A stretch of 64,000 nucleotides of DNA from Pedobacter sp. PAMC26386 (GCA_014302835.1 CP060294.1:1116001-1180000), one strand, 5' to 3'; positions 35,781 to 45,346 are shown, counted from the first letter of the stretch. Translations and numbers: made by a program. The notes: a model not told the origin generated them from the letters alone.

Positions 35781-37460
35781 ATGAATGTGAAACTCTCAAT
35801 GGGGGGGATTGGCGTCTTTGTAATTTATTTTATCATTGTCGCTTTATATGGATACTACGTTTACAGAAAGAAAAGTAAGGTCAACGATTCCAAAAATTTC
35901 TTTTTAGCCGAAGGGTCATTGACCTGGTGGGCAATAGGAGCATCAATTATTGCTTCTAACATTTCAGCAGAACAATTTATCGGGATGAGTGGCGAAGGTT
36001 TTTTCGCTGGCATCGCTGTTTCTGTATATGAGTGGCTAGGTGCAGCAGTATTAATTATTGTGGCGGTTTTCTTTATGCCTGTATATATTAAGAATAAGAT
36101 ATATACGATGCCTCAGTTTCTAAAAAACAGGTACAATGGGAGTGTGGCTTTGATCATGAGTGTATTTTGGATTTTCTTATATGTTTTTATCAATTTAACC
36201 TCTATTTTATACTTAGGTGCATTAGCTATCAATGGGTTAATAGGTGGTGAATATTTCCATATCGTGATGATTTGTCTTGCTGCATTTGCAATCGTCATTA
36301 CGTTGGGCGGAATGCGTGTTATTGGTTATACAGATGTGATCCAGGTAGCTGTATTGATTATTGGCGGTTTGGCCACTACCTATATGACGTTGACGATTGT
36401 TGGTGAAAAATTTGGTGTAGGAAGTGATGCGATAGCTGGTTTTAAAGTATTACTTAAAGAGGCACCGGAGCATTTTCACCTGATGCTGGCGAAACCAAAA
36501 CCTGGAGCGTCACAGGTTGATATTAATAAATATCTTATTCTGCCTGCAGTAGGTATGTATGCCGCTGGTCAGTGGATTAGTAATTTGAATTACTGGGGTT
36601 GTAATCAATATATCACGCAACGTGCGCTGGGTGCAGATTTGCAGACGGCGCGTACAGGAATATTGTTTGCAAGTCTGCTCAAAATATTAATGCCTGTAAT
36701 TGTGATGTTGCCGGGGATTATCGCCTATGTGCTTTATAAAGGTGGACATTTGCAGTTAACAGGAGGTAAGGACACTGCTTATTCTGCTATTCTTGGGCTA
36801 TTGCCTCCTGAGCTGAAAGGTTTGGCGGCAGCGGCATTAACTGCTGCAATTGTTGCCTCTTTAGCGGGGAAATGTAATAGTATTTCTACCATTTTTACAT
36901 TGGATATTTATAAAAAACATATCAATCAGGAATCAAATGAACAGCGTATGGTATGGATAGGTCGTATTGCTATTGTGATTTCAATGGTGGTCGCAGTATT
37001 ATTTACCTGGAATGATTTACTTGGAATTGGGAGGGCTGGTGGTTATACTTTTGTTCAGAAATATACCAGTTATATTAGTCCGGGAGTTTTTGCGACATTT
37101 ATTTTAGGGATGTTCTGGAAACGAACTAACAGTCTGGCTGCTTTTACTGGAATTATTTTTGGGTTTGTTATTTCTGTTTTCTTTAATGAATTTGCAGTTA
37201 AGGTATTTGGGCCCGAAACACTCCTATACTCAGCTTTTCCGAACATGGATGGTATTTATGAGATTCCATTCTTTATCTGTCTAAGCTGGTCATTTATCAT
37301 TACGGTGTTTGTAATGGTTGGGACAAGTATTTTAGGCCCGCGTATTAATCCAAAAGCTTTTGAGCTGGACGCAGATATGTTTAAGTTAAAACCTTCTTCG
37401 ATTATATTAATCGTGTCTACTATGTTGTTGCTGATTGCTATTTATGCGCGCTTCTGGTAA
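35781..37460 (+). CDS. Sodium:solute symporter (SSS/SLC5), probably inositol or sugar
   Basis: 559 residues with about 14 hydrophobic helices; the SSS signature GASIIASNISAEQFIGMSGEGF and the LAAAALTAAIVASLAGKCNSISTI region match SLC5/SglT-type symporters. The family imports sugars, inositol and related solutes with sodium. The immediate upstream neighbour is inositol oxygenase, so myo-inositol is the favoured substrate. It ends exactly where the convergent DinB-like gene begins. Confidence 0.9.
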   Translation: MNVKLSMGGIGVFVIYFIIVALYGYYVYRKKSKVNDSKNFFLAEGSLTWWAIGASIIASNISAEQFIGMSGEGFFAGIAVSVYEWLGAAVLIIVAVFFMPVYIKNKIYTMPQFLKNRYNGSVALIMSVFWIFLYVFINLTSILYLGALAINGLIGGEYFHIVMICLAAFAIVITLGGMRVIGYTDVIQVAVLIIGGLATTYMTLTIVGEKFGVGSDAIAGFKVLLKEAPEHFHLMLAKPKPGASQVDINKYLILPAVGMYAAGQWISNLNYWGCNQYITQRALGADLQTARTGILFASLLKILMPVIVMLPGIIAYVLYKGGHLQLTGGKDTAYSAILGLLPPELKGLAAAALTAAIVASLAGKCNSISTIFTLDIYKKHINQESNEQRMVWIGRIAIVISMVVAVLFTWNDLLGIGRAGGYTFVQKYTSYISPGVFATFILGMFWKRTNSLAAFTGIIFGFVISVFFNEFAVKVFGPETLLYSAFPNMDGIYEIPFFICLSWSFIITVFVMVGTSILGPRINPKAFELDADMFKLKPSSIILIVSTMLLLIAIYARFW

Positions 37461-37952
37461 TTAATCATATTTCATTGCGGGATAGCCTAATAATCTTCGC
37501 CATAAAGCAATTTGACCGATACAACTGGCTTCCCGGTAGGTGGTGAAAGTGATGAGCTCATAAATGGAAAATGTTTGTCCTGGCATCATTTCAAATGGGG
37601 TATCTAATTCTTCATCGGTGATGTTGAGGAGGATATTTTTTAAGGTTGGACTGATTTTGATCCAGTCGTGTTTGAAAGAGTCTAGTGAGGGGTAGGTTAT
37701 CTCATCCTGGATACCCTTGTGATCTTTAAAAATTTCATGGGCGGTTTGCTGCTGTTTATTACCGAGAATCGAGGTTAACTCATGTCTTTCCTCTACAAGG
37801 CTGCCTGTCAGCCAGGCAACATGGTTGGCTTTTGTATTGAGCCTTTTTTTTGCATCTTTTTCAGTAAAACCATCAATAACTTTCGGGAAAAATGTAGTGT
37901 ACATATCGTATAATACAATGATGGATTCCATTCTGCTGCTAACTGTTTTCAT
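37461..37952 (-). CDS. DinB-family protein
   Basis: 163 residues, all helical. The segment AKKRLNTKANHVAWLTGSLVEERHEL with the metal-ligand histidine, and a later GQIALWRRLLGYPAMKYD end, match DinB-like four-helix proteins, a group of uncharacterised or mycothiol/bacillithiol-type transferases. The second histidine usually seen near the C-terminal HExxH-like region is replaced here (SCIGQI rather than HRGQ), so metal binding is uncertain. Start ATG 37952. Confidence 0.7.
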   Translation of the reverse strand: MKTVSSRMESIIVLYDMYTTFFPKVIDGFTEKDAKKRLNTKANHVAWLTGSLVEERHELTSILGNKQQQTAHEIFKDHKGIQDEITYPSLDSFKHDWIKISPTLKNILLNITDEELDTPFEMMPGQTFSIYELITFTTYREASCIGQIALWRRLLGYPAMKYD

Positions 37953-38246
37953 AATATAAAGATTTTGAACCGGGTTGATTTATAGTTGATTTTTGATGTA
38001 TGAATAAATCTACATCCTTTTACTATAAGAATGAGGGGGTGAATGCGGCAATTTAAGGGGGTAATTAAGACAAGTATTTTTTTTAATTGTAATTAAGATA
38101 AATTTCTTTTAATTTAGATTAAAGATAGATAATATGTAATATTGTTTATCTTTAAGAAAAATAGAGTGGAGGTGACGGCTCACAGTATTTGAATAGCTAA
38201 TTGGAGTAGTAAGACCTGAATATTATTGTCCATTTAAAGACCGATT
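37953..38246. other. Divergent spacer, AT-rich, no gene seen
   Basis: 294 bases between the DinB-like gene and the P1 peptidase. It holds the imperfect palindrome at 38119-38155 and T-rich tracts. I see no coding frame. Confidence 0.4.
38119..38155. promoter_or_regulatory. 37-base imperfect palindrome upstream of the P1 peptidase
   Basis: Outer arms TTAAAGATA and TATCTTTAA, inner arms AATAT and ATATT; the 3-base gaps pair through one A-T and two G-T positions; the centre is GTA. It lies 91 bases before ATG 38247. It could be a transcriptional site or an RNA stem-loop. Confidence 0.45.
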
Positions 38247-39410
38247 ATGAAATCAACATTAACTCTTGCACTTTTATTGAGTGTTCAACTGGCAGTTTAC
38301 GCGCAAAAGCCGAGGGCCAGGGATATTGGGATCCCGTTTGATGGGGTAGCAGGTAAATATAATGCAATCACAGATGTAAAGGGTGTCGATGTCGGTTTTA
38401 GTACGATTATTGAAGGAAAAGGTAATAATGATGTTATAGGTAAAGGCCCGGTTAGGACGGGTGTTACGGCTATATTTCCACGCAGTCATTCCAGTGTTCC
38501 TGTTTATGCGAACTGGTACACGCTCAATGGAAATGGTGAGATGACCGGGACTACCTGGATCACAGAGTCCGGATTTTTAGAAACACCAATCCTAATCACC
38601 AATTCCAATAGTATTGGTGTATGCCGGGATGCGATGCTGAAATGGTTTGTTAAAAAAAACTGGATAAAAGAGCAAGGGTGGTTTGCCTATCCGTTGGTGG
38701 CTGAAACTTACGATGGAATGATGAACGATATTTATGGCTTTCATGTAAAGGATAGTCATGTTTTCGAGGCATTGAATACTGCTAAGTCTGGTTCGGTAGC
38801 GGAGGGAAATGTTGGAGGTGGTACTGGAATGTGGTGTCTGGGATTTAAAGGAGGTACGGGTACTGCATCAAGATTAATAAAAATACAAGATTCTACTTAT
38901 ACGATTGGTGTTTTGGTACAGGCAAACTTCGGTGCCAAAAAAAACCTGACCATTGCTGGTGTGCCAATTGGGATAGAATTAAAAGATACATTAAATTATG
39001 AGATTCATAAGATTGCCAAATCACACTGGCAGGAGGGGGATGGTTCTATTATTGCGGTTCTGGCAACAGATGCACCTTTATTGCCTCACCAGCTTAAACG
39101 TATTGCACAGCGTATTGCGCTTGGGGTCGGTAAGGTAGGAGGAAGGGGTGAAAATGGCTCTGGTGATATTTTTATAGCCTTTTCAACGGCAAACAAAGAA
39201 GCTTTTAACAGAGAATCGATAGCTAGTGTAAAGCAATTTCCTAATGATCAGATGAATCCATTATTCGAAGGAACGGTTCAGGCTGTTGAAGAGGCTATTA
39301 TTAATGCAATGGTGGCCGCAGAAACAATGGAAGGGATCAATGGCAATAAGGCTTACGCACTTCCGCATGATAAAGTTATTTCCTTGTTGAAAAAGTATAA
39401 GCGGAAATAG
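38247..39410 (+). CDS. Secreted P1-family aminopeptidase (DmpA/BapA-like)
   Basis: 387 residues with signal peptide MKSTLTLALLLSVQLAVYAQ. The mature part RARDIGIPFDGVAGKYNAITD matches the DmpA N-terminus, and GRGENGSGDIFIAFSTAN contains the self-cleavage and nucleophile serine of this Ntn-hydrolase fold. Related enzymes are D-aminopeptidase/esterases or beta-peptidyl aminopeptidases. The periplasmic or extracellular location is inferred. It precedes the SusC cluster by about 370 bases with its own probable promoter. Confidence 0.9.
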   Translation: MKSTLTLALLLSVQLAVYAQKPRARDIGIPFDGVAGKYNAITDVKGVDVGFSTIIEGKGNNDVIGKGPVRTGVTAIFPRSHSSVPVYANWYTLNGNGEMTGTTWITESGFLETPILITNSNSIGVCRDAMLKWFVKKNWIKEQGWFAYPLVAETYDGMMNDIYGFHVKDSHVFEALNTAKSGSVAEGNVGGGTGMWCLGFKGGTGTASRLIKIQDSTYTIGVLVQANFGAKKNLTIAGVPIGIELKDTLNYEIHKIAKSHWQEGDGSIIAVLATDAPLLPHQLKRIAQRIALGVGKVGGRGENGSGDIFIAFSTANKEAFNRESIASVKQFPNDQMNPLFEGTVQAVEEAIINAMVAAETMEGINGNKAYALPHDKVISLLKKYKRK

Positions 39411-39783
39411 TATTATTCTAAGATTTCCAAACACCTTATTTACTTTTTAGATTACGCAAAGGCTGTCTGTTTATTACGGATGCCTGCAGAAAAAATGCGC
39501 AAATGACTTTTATTTGTGCTTTGCTATTGTTTCTTTAAAAACAATCTGAATTTCAAATAAATGTCTCTTTATTATTTATATTGATTATCAGGTAGTTGTA
39601 TTTTTTTTTGTGTGTTTATAATTTTAAGTTTGGATTTAAATAAAATTTATGACCAAATTTATATATCAACAAATATTTAACCGGTAACCATCAGGGGATC
39701 ATAAGATTAAGCTGTTTGCATTAAAATTTGCCGAATAATATTTGTGTTACTGCTTATTAATTAACCTAACAACTAAATTACAA
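39411..39783. other. Spacer upstream of the susC-like gene
   Basis: 373 AT-rich bases without a gene. A candidate promoter is at 39715-39744. No ECF sigma or FecR-type gene is found next to the cluster. Confidence 0.4.
39715..39744 (+). promoter_or_regulatory. Candidate promoter of the susC-like gene
   Basis: TTTG (39715-39718), a 17-base spacer and TAATATTTG (39736-39744, one base longer than TAnnTTTG) lie 40 bases before ATG 39784. Confidence 0.4.
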
Positions 39784-42700
39784 ATGAAAAAAATTCTACA
39801 ACTCACTATGTGTTTGCTGATTTTCTTTGGATCCGGCGTATACGCACAAAACCGGACGGTAACAGGAACAGTAATAGGAAAGGATGATGGTCAGCCCCTT
39901 CCAGGCGTTAGTATACGCGTGACAGGAACCACAATTGGCGCAATTACAGGAATTAATGGTAAGTATTCTATATCCGTTCCTTCCAAGAACAACAGTTTAA
40001 CTTTCACATTTATCGGTTATGCGGAACAAGTAATTAGCATCGGTGACAGAGCTAGTATCTCACTTGCCTTATCACCAGATAGCCGCCAGCTCGGCGAAGT
40101 CGTAATTACAGGAGCGTTGGGCGTAAAGCGACAGGCTAAAGAGCTTGGGTTTGCGGCCACCAATATTAGCAGTAAAGACTTGACAACCTCTCATCCAACT
40201 AATTTTACAAACGGTTTAGCGGCTAAAGTACCGGGATTAGTATTGAGTACTATTGACAATGGAATCAATCCTAGCACTCGTTTCACCTTGCGTGGTAACC
40301 GACACATCAATGGTAATAACTATGCATTGGTAGTTTTAAATGGTGTACCGATTTCACCGGATGTGGTTAATACCATCAGCCCTGATGATATCGAAAGCGT
40401 GAACGTGTTAAATGGTGCTGGTGCTGCTGCGCTTTATGGTTCTGAAGCATCCAACGGTGCATTGGTTATCACCACAAAAAGAGGAAGTGGTGGGATACCA
40501 ACAATCAATTATTCCAATACTTTCCAGGCAGAAAGTATTTCTTATTTTCCTAAATTACAAACACGTTTTGGAAGTTATGGAGGTGAAGGTGGGTCTTTTG
40601 TAGATCCGATAACAGGTTTTGTTACTACGCCTGCTTCTTTTGAAAACCAGTCATTTGGTCCGGCTTATAATGGTAAACCAACTGCATTGGGAATTCCTCT
40701 TGAAGATGGAACTATTCAAACTATTCCTTATGCTACACAGAGCAAAGATCCACGCCGCGCGTTCTTCAAGACCGGATTTTCGGAACAAAACAATCTTTCT
40801 TATGCTGCTGGTGATGCAGCTAACAGTTTTAATCTATCGGTTAACAGACTGGATAAAACCGGTGTAGTTCCTATGGATAAATATAATAGAACTGCAATCC
40901 GGGTAGCGGCATCAAAAACTGCTGGTATTTTTAAAGCAGATTTTGCTGCTGGTTTTACTCAGTCCAATACCAGTACTTATGGAGCAGGTTATGACGGAAC
41001 TTCGGTTGATGGAGGAAGAACCTTATATTCTTCCATATTAAATACCCCATCCTGGGTACCCTTAAATAACTACAAAGATATCAATTCTCCTTTTGCAGAT
41101 GTCAATACTTTTTACAATTCTTATAGTGTAAATCCTTATTGGGTAATTAATAACTCGAGGTACAATACAACAAGTAATTCTTTCAATGGTAGCTTTAATG
41201 GAACATTAACCCCTACAGATTGGTTTGATGCAAGTTATCGCCTGGCACATAATTCTGGTACTGCTGTTCAGCAATACACTCGCTCACAGGTTAATTTTAG
41301 TCTTTATGCGTTAACTGATCCAACTGGTGGGTATGGTAATGAGGCAAGTTCTAATGGAAGTGCTATTATCCCGGGACAGGTTCAAAATGTTACTCAATAT
41401 GGTGACGGATCTATTTCTACTTTAAACACCGATGGAACTACACTTACAGGGCCGCAGGGGTATAACCGTACACAACAGGATATTATTCTTAATTTCCATA
41501 AAACGTTTTTTAATGATTTTAAAACCAATTTGCTATTAGGTAATACGATCTGGCAGCAAAACTATAGATATATACAAAACAACAGTACAAGTTTACTGGT
41601 AGATGGTTTTTATAATATTGGAAGTATTTTAGGTGTACCAAATACGGTAACCCAGGAAGGGAAAATCAGACAGATAGCCTTTTTCGGTTCATTAAATATT
41701 GGTTATAAAGATTATGCTTTCTTAGAAGCTACTCTACGTAATGACCATGACTCCCGGCTACCGGCAGCAAACCGTTCTTTCTTCTATCCATCTGTAAAAG
41801 GCTCGTTCATTTTTACACAGGCTATAGATGCTTTGAAGGATAATAAGATTATCAGTTTTGGTAAATTGAGAGCTGGTTATAGTCAGGTAGGTAGTGTAAA
41901 TATCAGTCCTTATAGTGCATTCAATACTTATCCAACGACTCCTGGTTTTTCATACGGAAGTATCGGGGGTGTTAGTTTAGGTACTACTCAAAATAACCCT
42001 GGATTAAAACCAGAATTAAGTAAAGAATTAGAAATTGGGGCTGACCTTGGTTTTTTTAATAACCGTATTAATTTAAATGCGACTTATTATAATAGCCATA
42101 CCACAAACCAGACGCTTTCTATTGCGACGACACCAGCTTCAGGATTTAACAATGCGCTGATCAATGTCGGAGAAGTTCAGAATTCAGGATATGAGTTTAA
42201 AATGGATCTTCAGGTCTTAACCAAATCAAGAAACCAGGTTAGTTTGAACCTGGGAGGTAACTTTGCTGTTAATGATTCTAAGGTAGTCTCCTTATCAAAC
42301 GGCTTAAATCAAATCTCCTTAGGTGGTTATTCTAACGCTTCCATCAATGCAGTAGTTGGACAACCATATCCGGTATTGTATGGAACTGATATTGTACGTG
42401 ACCCACAGGGACGTGCAGTTGTTAAAGCTTCAAATGGTGCTCCGTCGTTAGATCCGAATTTAAAGAACCTTGGCCGTACAACACCAAAATATATATTAGG
42501 CTTAACACAAACAGTAAGTTATAAATTCCTTACTCTTACTTTAGTCAGTGAGTACAGAAGTGGCTATGTTATCTATAACAGAGGGTTGTATGACGCAACA
42601 TCCGCCGGAGTATCAGAATTCTCTGCTTCGACCGGCCGGGCACGTTTTGTCTTCCCTAATTCGGTAATCCAGACTGCGCCAGGGGTATACACTCCCAATA

Positions 42701-43032
42701 CTAATGTAAGTATTGCAGATGGTAATGTTGGATTTTGGAACTCAGGCGCCTTTTATAATGCAGCAAGTAGTTACGTATCAAGTGGCGCTTTCTGGAAATT
42801 GCGTGAAGCTAATCTAAATTTCGATCTCAGTTCCCTCCTCACACATTCTAAATTCATCAAGAAAGCATCTTTCGCTTTAGTCGGCAGGAACTTATTGATG
42901 TTCAGACCTAAATCGAATACTTGGACTGACCCTGAATTCTCAAATACATCTGGTAATGCAGTTGGTATTAATAATGGAATTCAACTGCCTCCGACAAGAA
43001 TTTATGGAGCGAATCTTAATTTAACATTTTAA
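39784..43032 (+). CDS. SusC/RagA-family TonB-linked outer-membrane transporter
   Basis: 1082 residues from ATG 39784; the longer frame starts at a TTG (39742). Signal peptide MKKILQLTMCLLIFFGSGVYAQ, then a carboxypeptidase-regulatory-like domain (VTGTVIGKDDGQPLPGVSI), the TonB box-like LGEVVITG, the plug (ALYGSEASNGALVITTKRG) and a long beta-barrel to the C-terminal aromatic NLTF. The STN domain is absent, so signalling to an anti-sigma factor is unlikely. Together with the SusD-like and DUF1735 proteins it imports an oligomer of unknown nature. Confidence 0.95.
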   Translation: MKKILQLTMCLLIFFGSGVYAQNRTVTGTVIGKDDGQPLPGVSIRVTGTTIGAITGINGKYSISVPSKNNSLTFTFIGYAEQVISIGDRASISLALSPDSRQLGEVVITGALGVKRQAKELGFAATNISSKDLTTSHPTNFTNGLAAKVPGLVLSTIDNGINPSTRFTLRGNRHINGNNYALVVLNGVPISPDVVNTISPDDIESVNVLNGAGAAALYGSEASNGALVITTKRGSGGIPTINYSNTFQAESISYFPKLQTRFGSYGGEGGSFVDPITGFVTTPASFENQSFGPAYNGKPTALGIPLEDGTIQTIPYATQSKDPRRAFFKTGFSEQNNLSYAAGDAANSFNLSVNRLDKTGVVPMDKYNRTAIRVAASKTAGIFKADFAAGFTQSNTSTYGAGYDGTSVDGGRTLYSSILNTPSWVPLNNYKDINSPFADVNTFYNSYSVNPYWVINNSRYNTTSNSFNGSFNGTLTPTDWFDASYRLAHNSGTAVQQYTRSQVNFSLYALTDPTGGYGNEASSNGSAIIPGQVQNVTQYGDGSISTLNTDGTTLTGPQGYNRTQQDIILNFHKTFFNDFKTNLLLGNTIWQQNYRYIQNNSTSLLVDGFYNIGSILGVPNTVTQEGKIRQIAFFGSLNIGYKDYAFLEATLRNDHDSRLPAANRSFFYPSVKGSFIFTQAIDALKDNKIISFGKLRAGYSQVGSVNISPYSAFNTYPTTPGFSYGSIGGVSLGTTQNNPGLKPELSKELEIGADLGFFNNRINLNATYYNSHTTNQTLSIATTPASGFNNALINVGEVQNSGYEFKMDLQVLTKSRNQVSLNLGGNFAVNDSKVVSLSNGLNQISLGGYSNASINAVVGQPYPVLYGTDIVRDPQGRAVVKASNGAPSLDPNLKNLGRTTPKYILGLTQTVSYKFLTLTLVSEYRSGYVIYNRGLYDATSAGVSEFSASTGRARFVFPNSVIQTAPGVYTPNTNVSIADGNVGFWNSGAFYNAASSYVSSGAFWKLREANLNFDLSSLLTHSKFIKKASFALVGRNLLMFRPKSNTWTDPEFSNTSGNAVGINNGIQLPPTRIYGANLNLTF

Positions 43033-43043
43033 CGCATAAGACG

Positions 43044-44561
43044 ATGAAAAAATATTTAGCCATCATATTTATCCTTGCCATCACTTGGAGTGGTTGTAAG
43101 AAAAATTACCTTGATTTAAATGCAAACCCAAATCTCCCGATCACTGCGGCACCTAATCTACTGTTGTCTGGTGCTTTAAAAATAACTGCGGATATTTTAA
43201 ATGGTAATACAAAAACTACGGTATCTGGAACTACTGCCACTACGGACGCCAACTATACCATGTATGCTTGCTATATGGGGTATTTGAGCTGGAGTACAAG
43301 CTATCAGCCTAATGTCGATTTGTTACAATACACCTTTACAAATGCAAATTATGATGTATGGACAAAGCTTTATATCAATGTTTCGAATTACAATGAATTA
43401 GCAAAAGCGACTAAGGAACCTTATTATCTGGCGATTTCAAAAATCATGACTGCTTTTGATTATCAGCAGTTAGTGGATAATTATAACAATGTACCGTATA
43501 CAGAAGCTTTATCAGGAACAGGCAACCTGACTCCCAAGTATGATAAAGGTTCAGATATTTACGACGATCTGATGAAACAACTGGATGCAGCAATTGTCCT
43601 TATCCAAAAAGCACCAGCTAATGCGGTTAATCCTGGCCCAGCTGACATTATGTACAAGGGCGTAATGACTAACTGGATTCAATTTGCAAATACATTGAAA
43701 TTAAGACTTGCGATTCGTCAGTCAAATTTAGGCGCTAAACAGAGCGCTTTGAAAACCGCTGTAGCTGCTACAACTGGCTTAGGCTATATTAATGCGAGTA
43801 ATCCCGCTGTAGTAAATCCTGGATACTCTAGTTCAGATTACAATGGAGGACAGCAAAGCCCACTTTATGGCGCATATGGCTATAATTCAACAGGTAGTGC
43901 ACAGGATTACAATGCACGTTACCAGGCAAATCAATACGGTGCTAATTTTTATTTGAATAATGCTGATCCTCGCGCAAAGCAGGTCTATGCTGCAAATGCT
44001 TCTGGAGTAATTATTGCAACTTTCCTGGGGCAGACCACTACGACACCGGCTGGTTTAACACCTAGTAAATTAGGCCCAGGAGCTATAAAAGGAGCTACAA
44101 TGGATGCCGTTATTGTATCTGGTGCAGAAGCTCTGTTTTTACAGGCCGAAGCAGCGAGTATAGGTCTGATCAGTGGTAGTGCACAATCTTTTTACAACGA
44201 TGGTATAACGGCTTCATTTGTAGATGATTTGGTTCCTAATGCTGTGAGTGCTGCTGCGGCTTATTATGCTCAGCCAGCAATTGCTTTCCCTGTTGGAGGA
44301 TCTCCTGCACAGCAGCAAAAAGCTATTATTGTGCAGAAATGGGCTGCCTTAAATCCATATGGCAGTTTCGAAGCTTTCAATGAGTACCGTAGAACTGGTT
44401 ATCCGGATAACATTCCACTATCGGTTTATCCTGGCGCTAATGCACCTAATCAGATTACCCGTATTCTTTACCCAGCGGTTGAATATAGAACAAATCCTGG
44501 AGTAGTTGGAGCTGAAGGGAATATTGATAAATTTACTTCAAAGATATTCTGGGCTAAATAA
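43044..44561 (+). CDS. SusD/RagB-family outer-membrane lipoprotein
   Basis: 505 residues; lipobox WSGC with Cys18, then the NYLDLNANPNLP start characteristic of the SusD-like_2 subgroup, TPR-like helices (DIYDDLMKQLDAAIVLI) and PYGSFEAFNEYRRTGYP near the end. It caps the SusC pore and binds substrate at the cell surface. It starts 11 bases after the susC-like gene. Substrate cannot be predicted; no glycoside hydrolase or peptidase is in the same transcript. Confidence 0.93.
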   Translation: MKKYLAIIFILAITWSGCKKNYLDLNANPNLPITAAPNLLLSGALKITADILNGNTKTTVSGTTATTDANYTMYACYMGYLSWSTSYQPNVDLLQYTFTNANYDVWTKLYINVSNYNELAKATKEPYYLAISKIMTAFDYQQLVDNYNNVPYTEALSGTGNLTPKYDKGSDIYDDLMKQLDAAIVLIQKAPANAVNPGPADIMYKGVMTNWIQFANTLKLRLAIRQSNLGAKQSALKTAVAATTGLGYINASNPAVVNPGYSSSDYNGGQQSPLYGAYGYNSTGSAQDYNARYQANQYGANFYLNNADPRAKQVYAANASGVIIATFLGQTTTTPAGLTPSKLGPGAIKGATMDAVIVSGAEALFLQAEAASIGLISGSAQSFYNDGITASFVDDLVPNAVSAAAAYYAQPAIAFPVGGSPAQQQKAIIVQKWAALNPYGSFEAFNEYRRTGYPDNIPLSVYPGANAPNQITRILYPAVEYRTNPGVVGAEGNIDKFTSKIFWAK

Positions 44562-44579
44562 TACTTAAAAATTTAAAAG

Positions 44580-45092
44580 ATGAAAAATAGAAATTATATT
44601 AAGATAGTCATATTTAGCTTGTTAACTATGACCATATTCAGCTCTTGCCTGAAAGATAAGACGTATGTCGATTTTCCTAATGTAGGAGCTTCAATTGACT
44701 TGCCTGCTGTTGCGTTCAAAGGTATATTCCAGTCGATCACCTTAGCCGCTTCACCTAGCCCAACTCCTTACCCAGTACTGGTCAATGTTTCCGTACCGAA
44801 TGCATTAACAACACCAGTAAATGTGGTACTTAAAGTTGATGCTGATGCATTGACCAATTATAATGTCAAAAATAATACTGCTTATGTGCTTATGCCAGCA
44901 GCTGCATTTACGATCACTAATTTTACAGCTACGGTACCTGCAAATCAAACATCAGGTTCTATTACAGTGAATTTTAATACCTCTGCACTTCCAGCTGGAA
45001 ATAATTTTGTTCTTCCTTTAACTATTGTGAGTTCAGATGCTGGAACAATCAGTCAGTATAAAACTATATTGTATAATGTGAGTGTGAAATAA
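44580..45092 (+). CDS. DUF1735-type surface lipoprotein
   Basis: 170 residues with lipobox FSSC (Cys23), then a single domain of beta-strands (VNVSVPNALTTPVNVVLKV, SGSITVNF) matching DUF1735 (BT_3987-like N-terminal domain), which commonly follows SusD and may bind the substrate on the surface. Starts 18 bases after susD. End of the cluster is marked by the strong terminator at 45159. Confidence 0.85.
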   Translation: MKNRNYIKIVIFSLLTMTIFSSCLKDKTYVDFPNVGASIDLPAVAFKGIFQSITLAASPSPTPYPVLVNVSVPNALTTPVNVVLKVDADALTNYNVKNNTAYVLMPAAAFTITNFTATVPANQTSGSITVNFNTSALPAGNNFVLPLTIVSSDAGTISQYKTILYNVSVK

Positions 45093-45158
45093 AAATTGAA
45101 GAGGCTTCCCGGTTTTCATATGCTGTTAGGCGTATGGCGATTATTTCGGGGATTCAGT

Positions 45159-45206
45159 AAACATTAAAAAGCCTGTTATCATATGATAACAGGCTTTTTA
45201 ATGTTT
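45159..45206. terminator. 48-base perfect palindrome, bidirectional terminator
   Basis: 24-base arms meet at 45182/45183. The sequence around the centre is GCCTGTTATCATATGATAAC, with A-rich and T-rich ends. It would stop transcription from the Sus cluster and from tRNA-Asp. Confidence 0.85.
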
Positions 45207-45220
45207 TAGTCTAAAACTTG

Positions 45221-45294
45221 CGGACCGGACGGGACTCGAACCCGCGACCTCCGCCGTGACAGGGCGGCATTCTAACCAGCTGAACTACCGGTCC
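45221..45294 (-). tRNA. tRNA-Asp (anticodon GTC)
   Basis: 74 bases on the minus strand. Acceptor stem GGACCGG/CCGGTCC with discriminator G, D-arm TAGTTCAGCTGGTTAGAATG, anticodon loop CTGTCAC giving GTC, and T-arm GGTTCGAGTCC. CCA is not encoded (CAA follows). Its own strong promoter lies just upstream. Confidence 0.97.
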
Positions 45295-45314
45295 GTCTCT
45301 CCCTTGCGGGGCTG

Positions 45315-45345
45315 CAAAGATAGAAAACAAAAAATAAAAACCAAA
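45315..45345 (-). promoter_or_regulatory. Consensus Bacteroidota promoter of tRNA-Asp
   Basis: Minus-strand TTTG (45342-45345), exactly 19 bases spacer, TATCTTTG (45315-45322), a full match to TTTG-N19-TAnnTTTG. The -33 box ends 2 bases from the PepSY stop codon. The predicted transcript start is about 15-20 bases before the tRNA. Confidence 0.8.
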
Positions 45346-45346
45346 T

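Noticed and set aside
37953..38246. Small RNA or CRISPR in AT-rich repeats
   Set aside because: Repeats are imperfect and few; no regular spacer pattern exists.
39742..39783. TTG start for the susC-like gene
   Set aside because: Would place extra residues ahead of a standard signal peptide; ATG 39784 is preferred.
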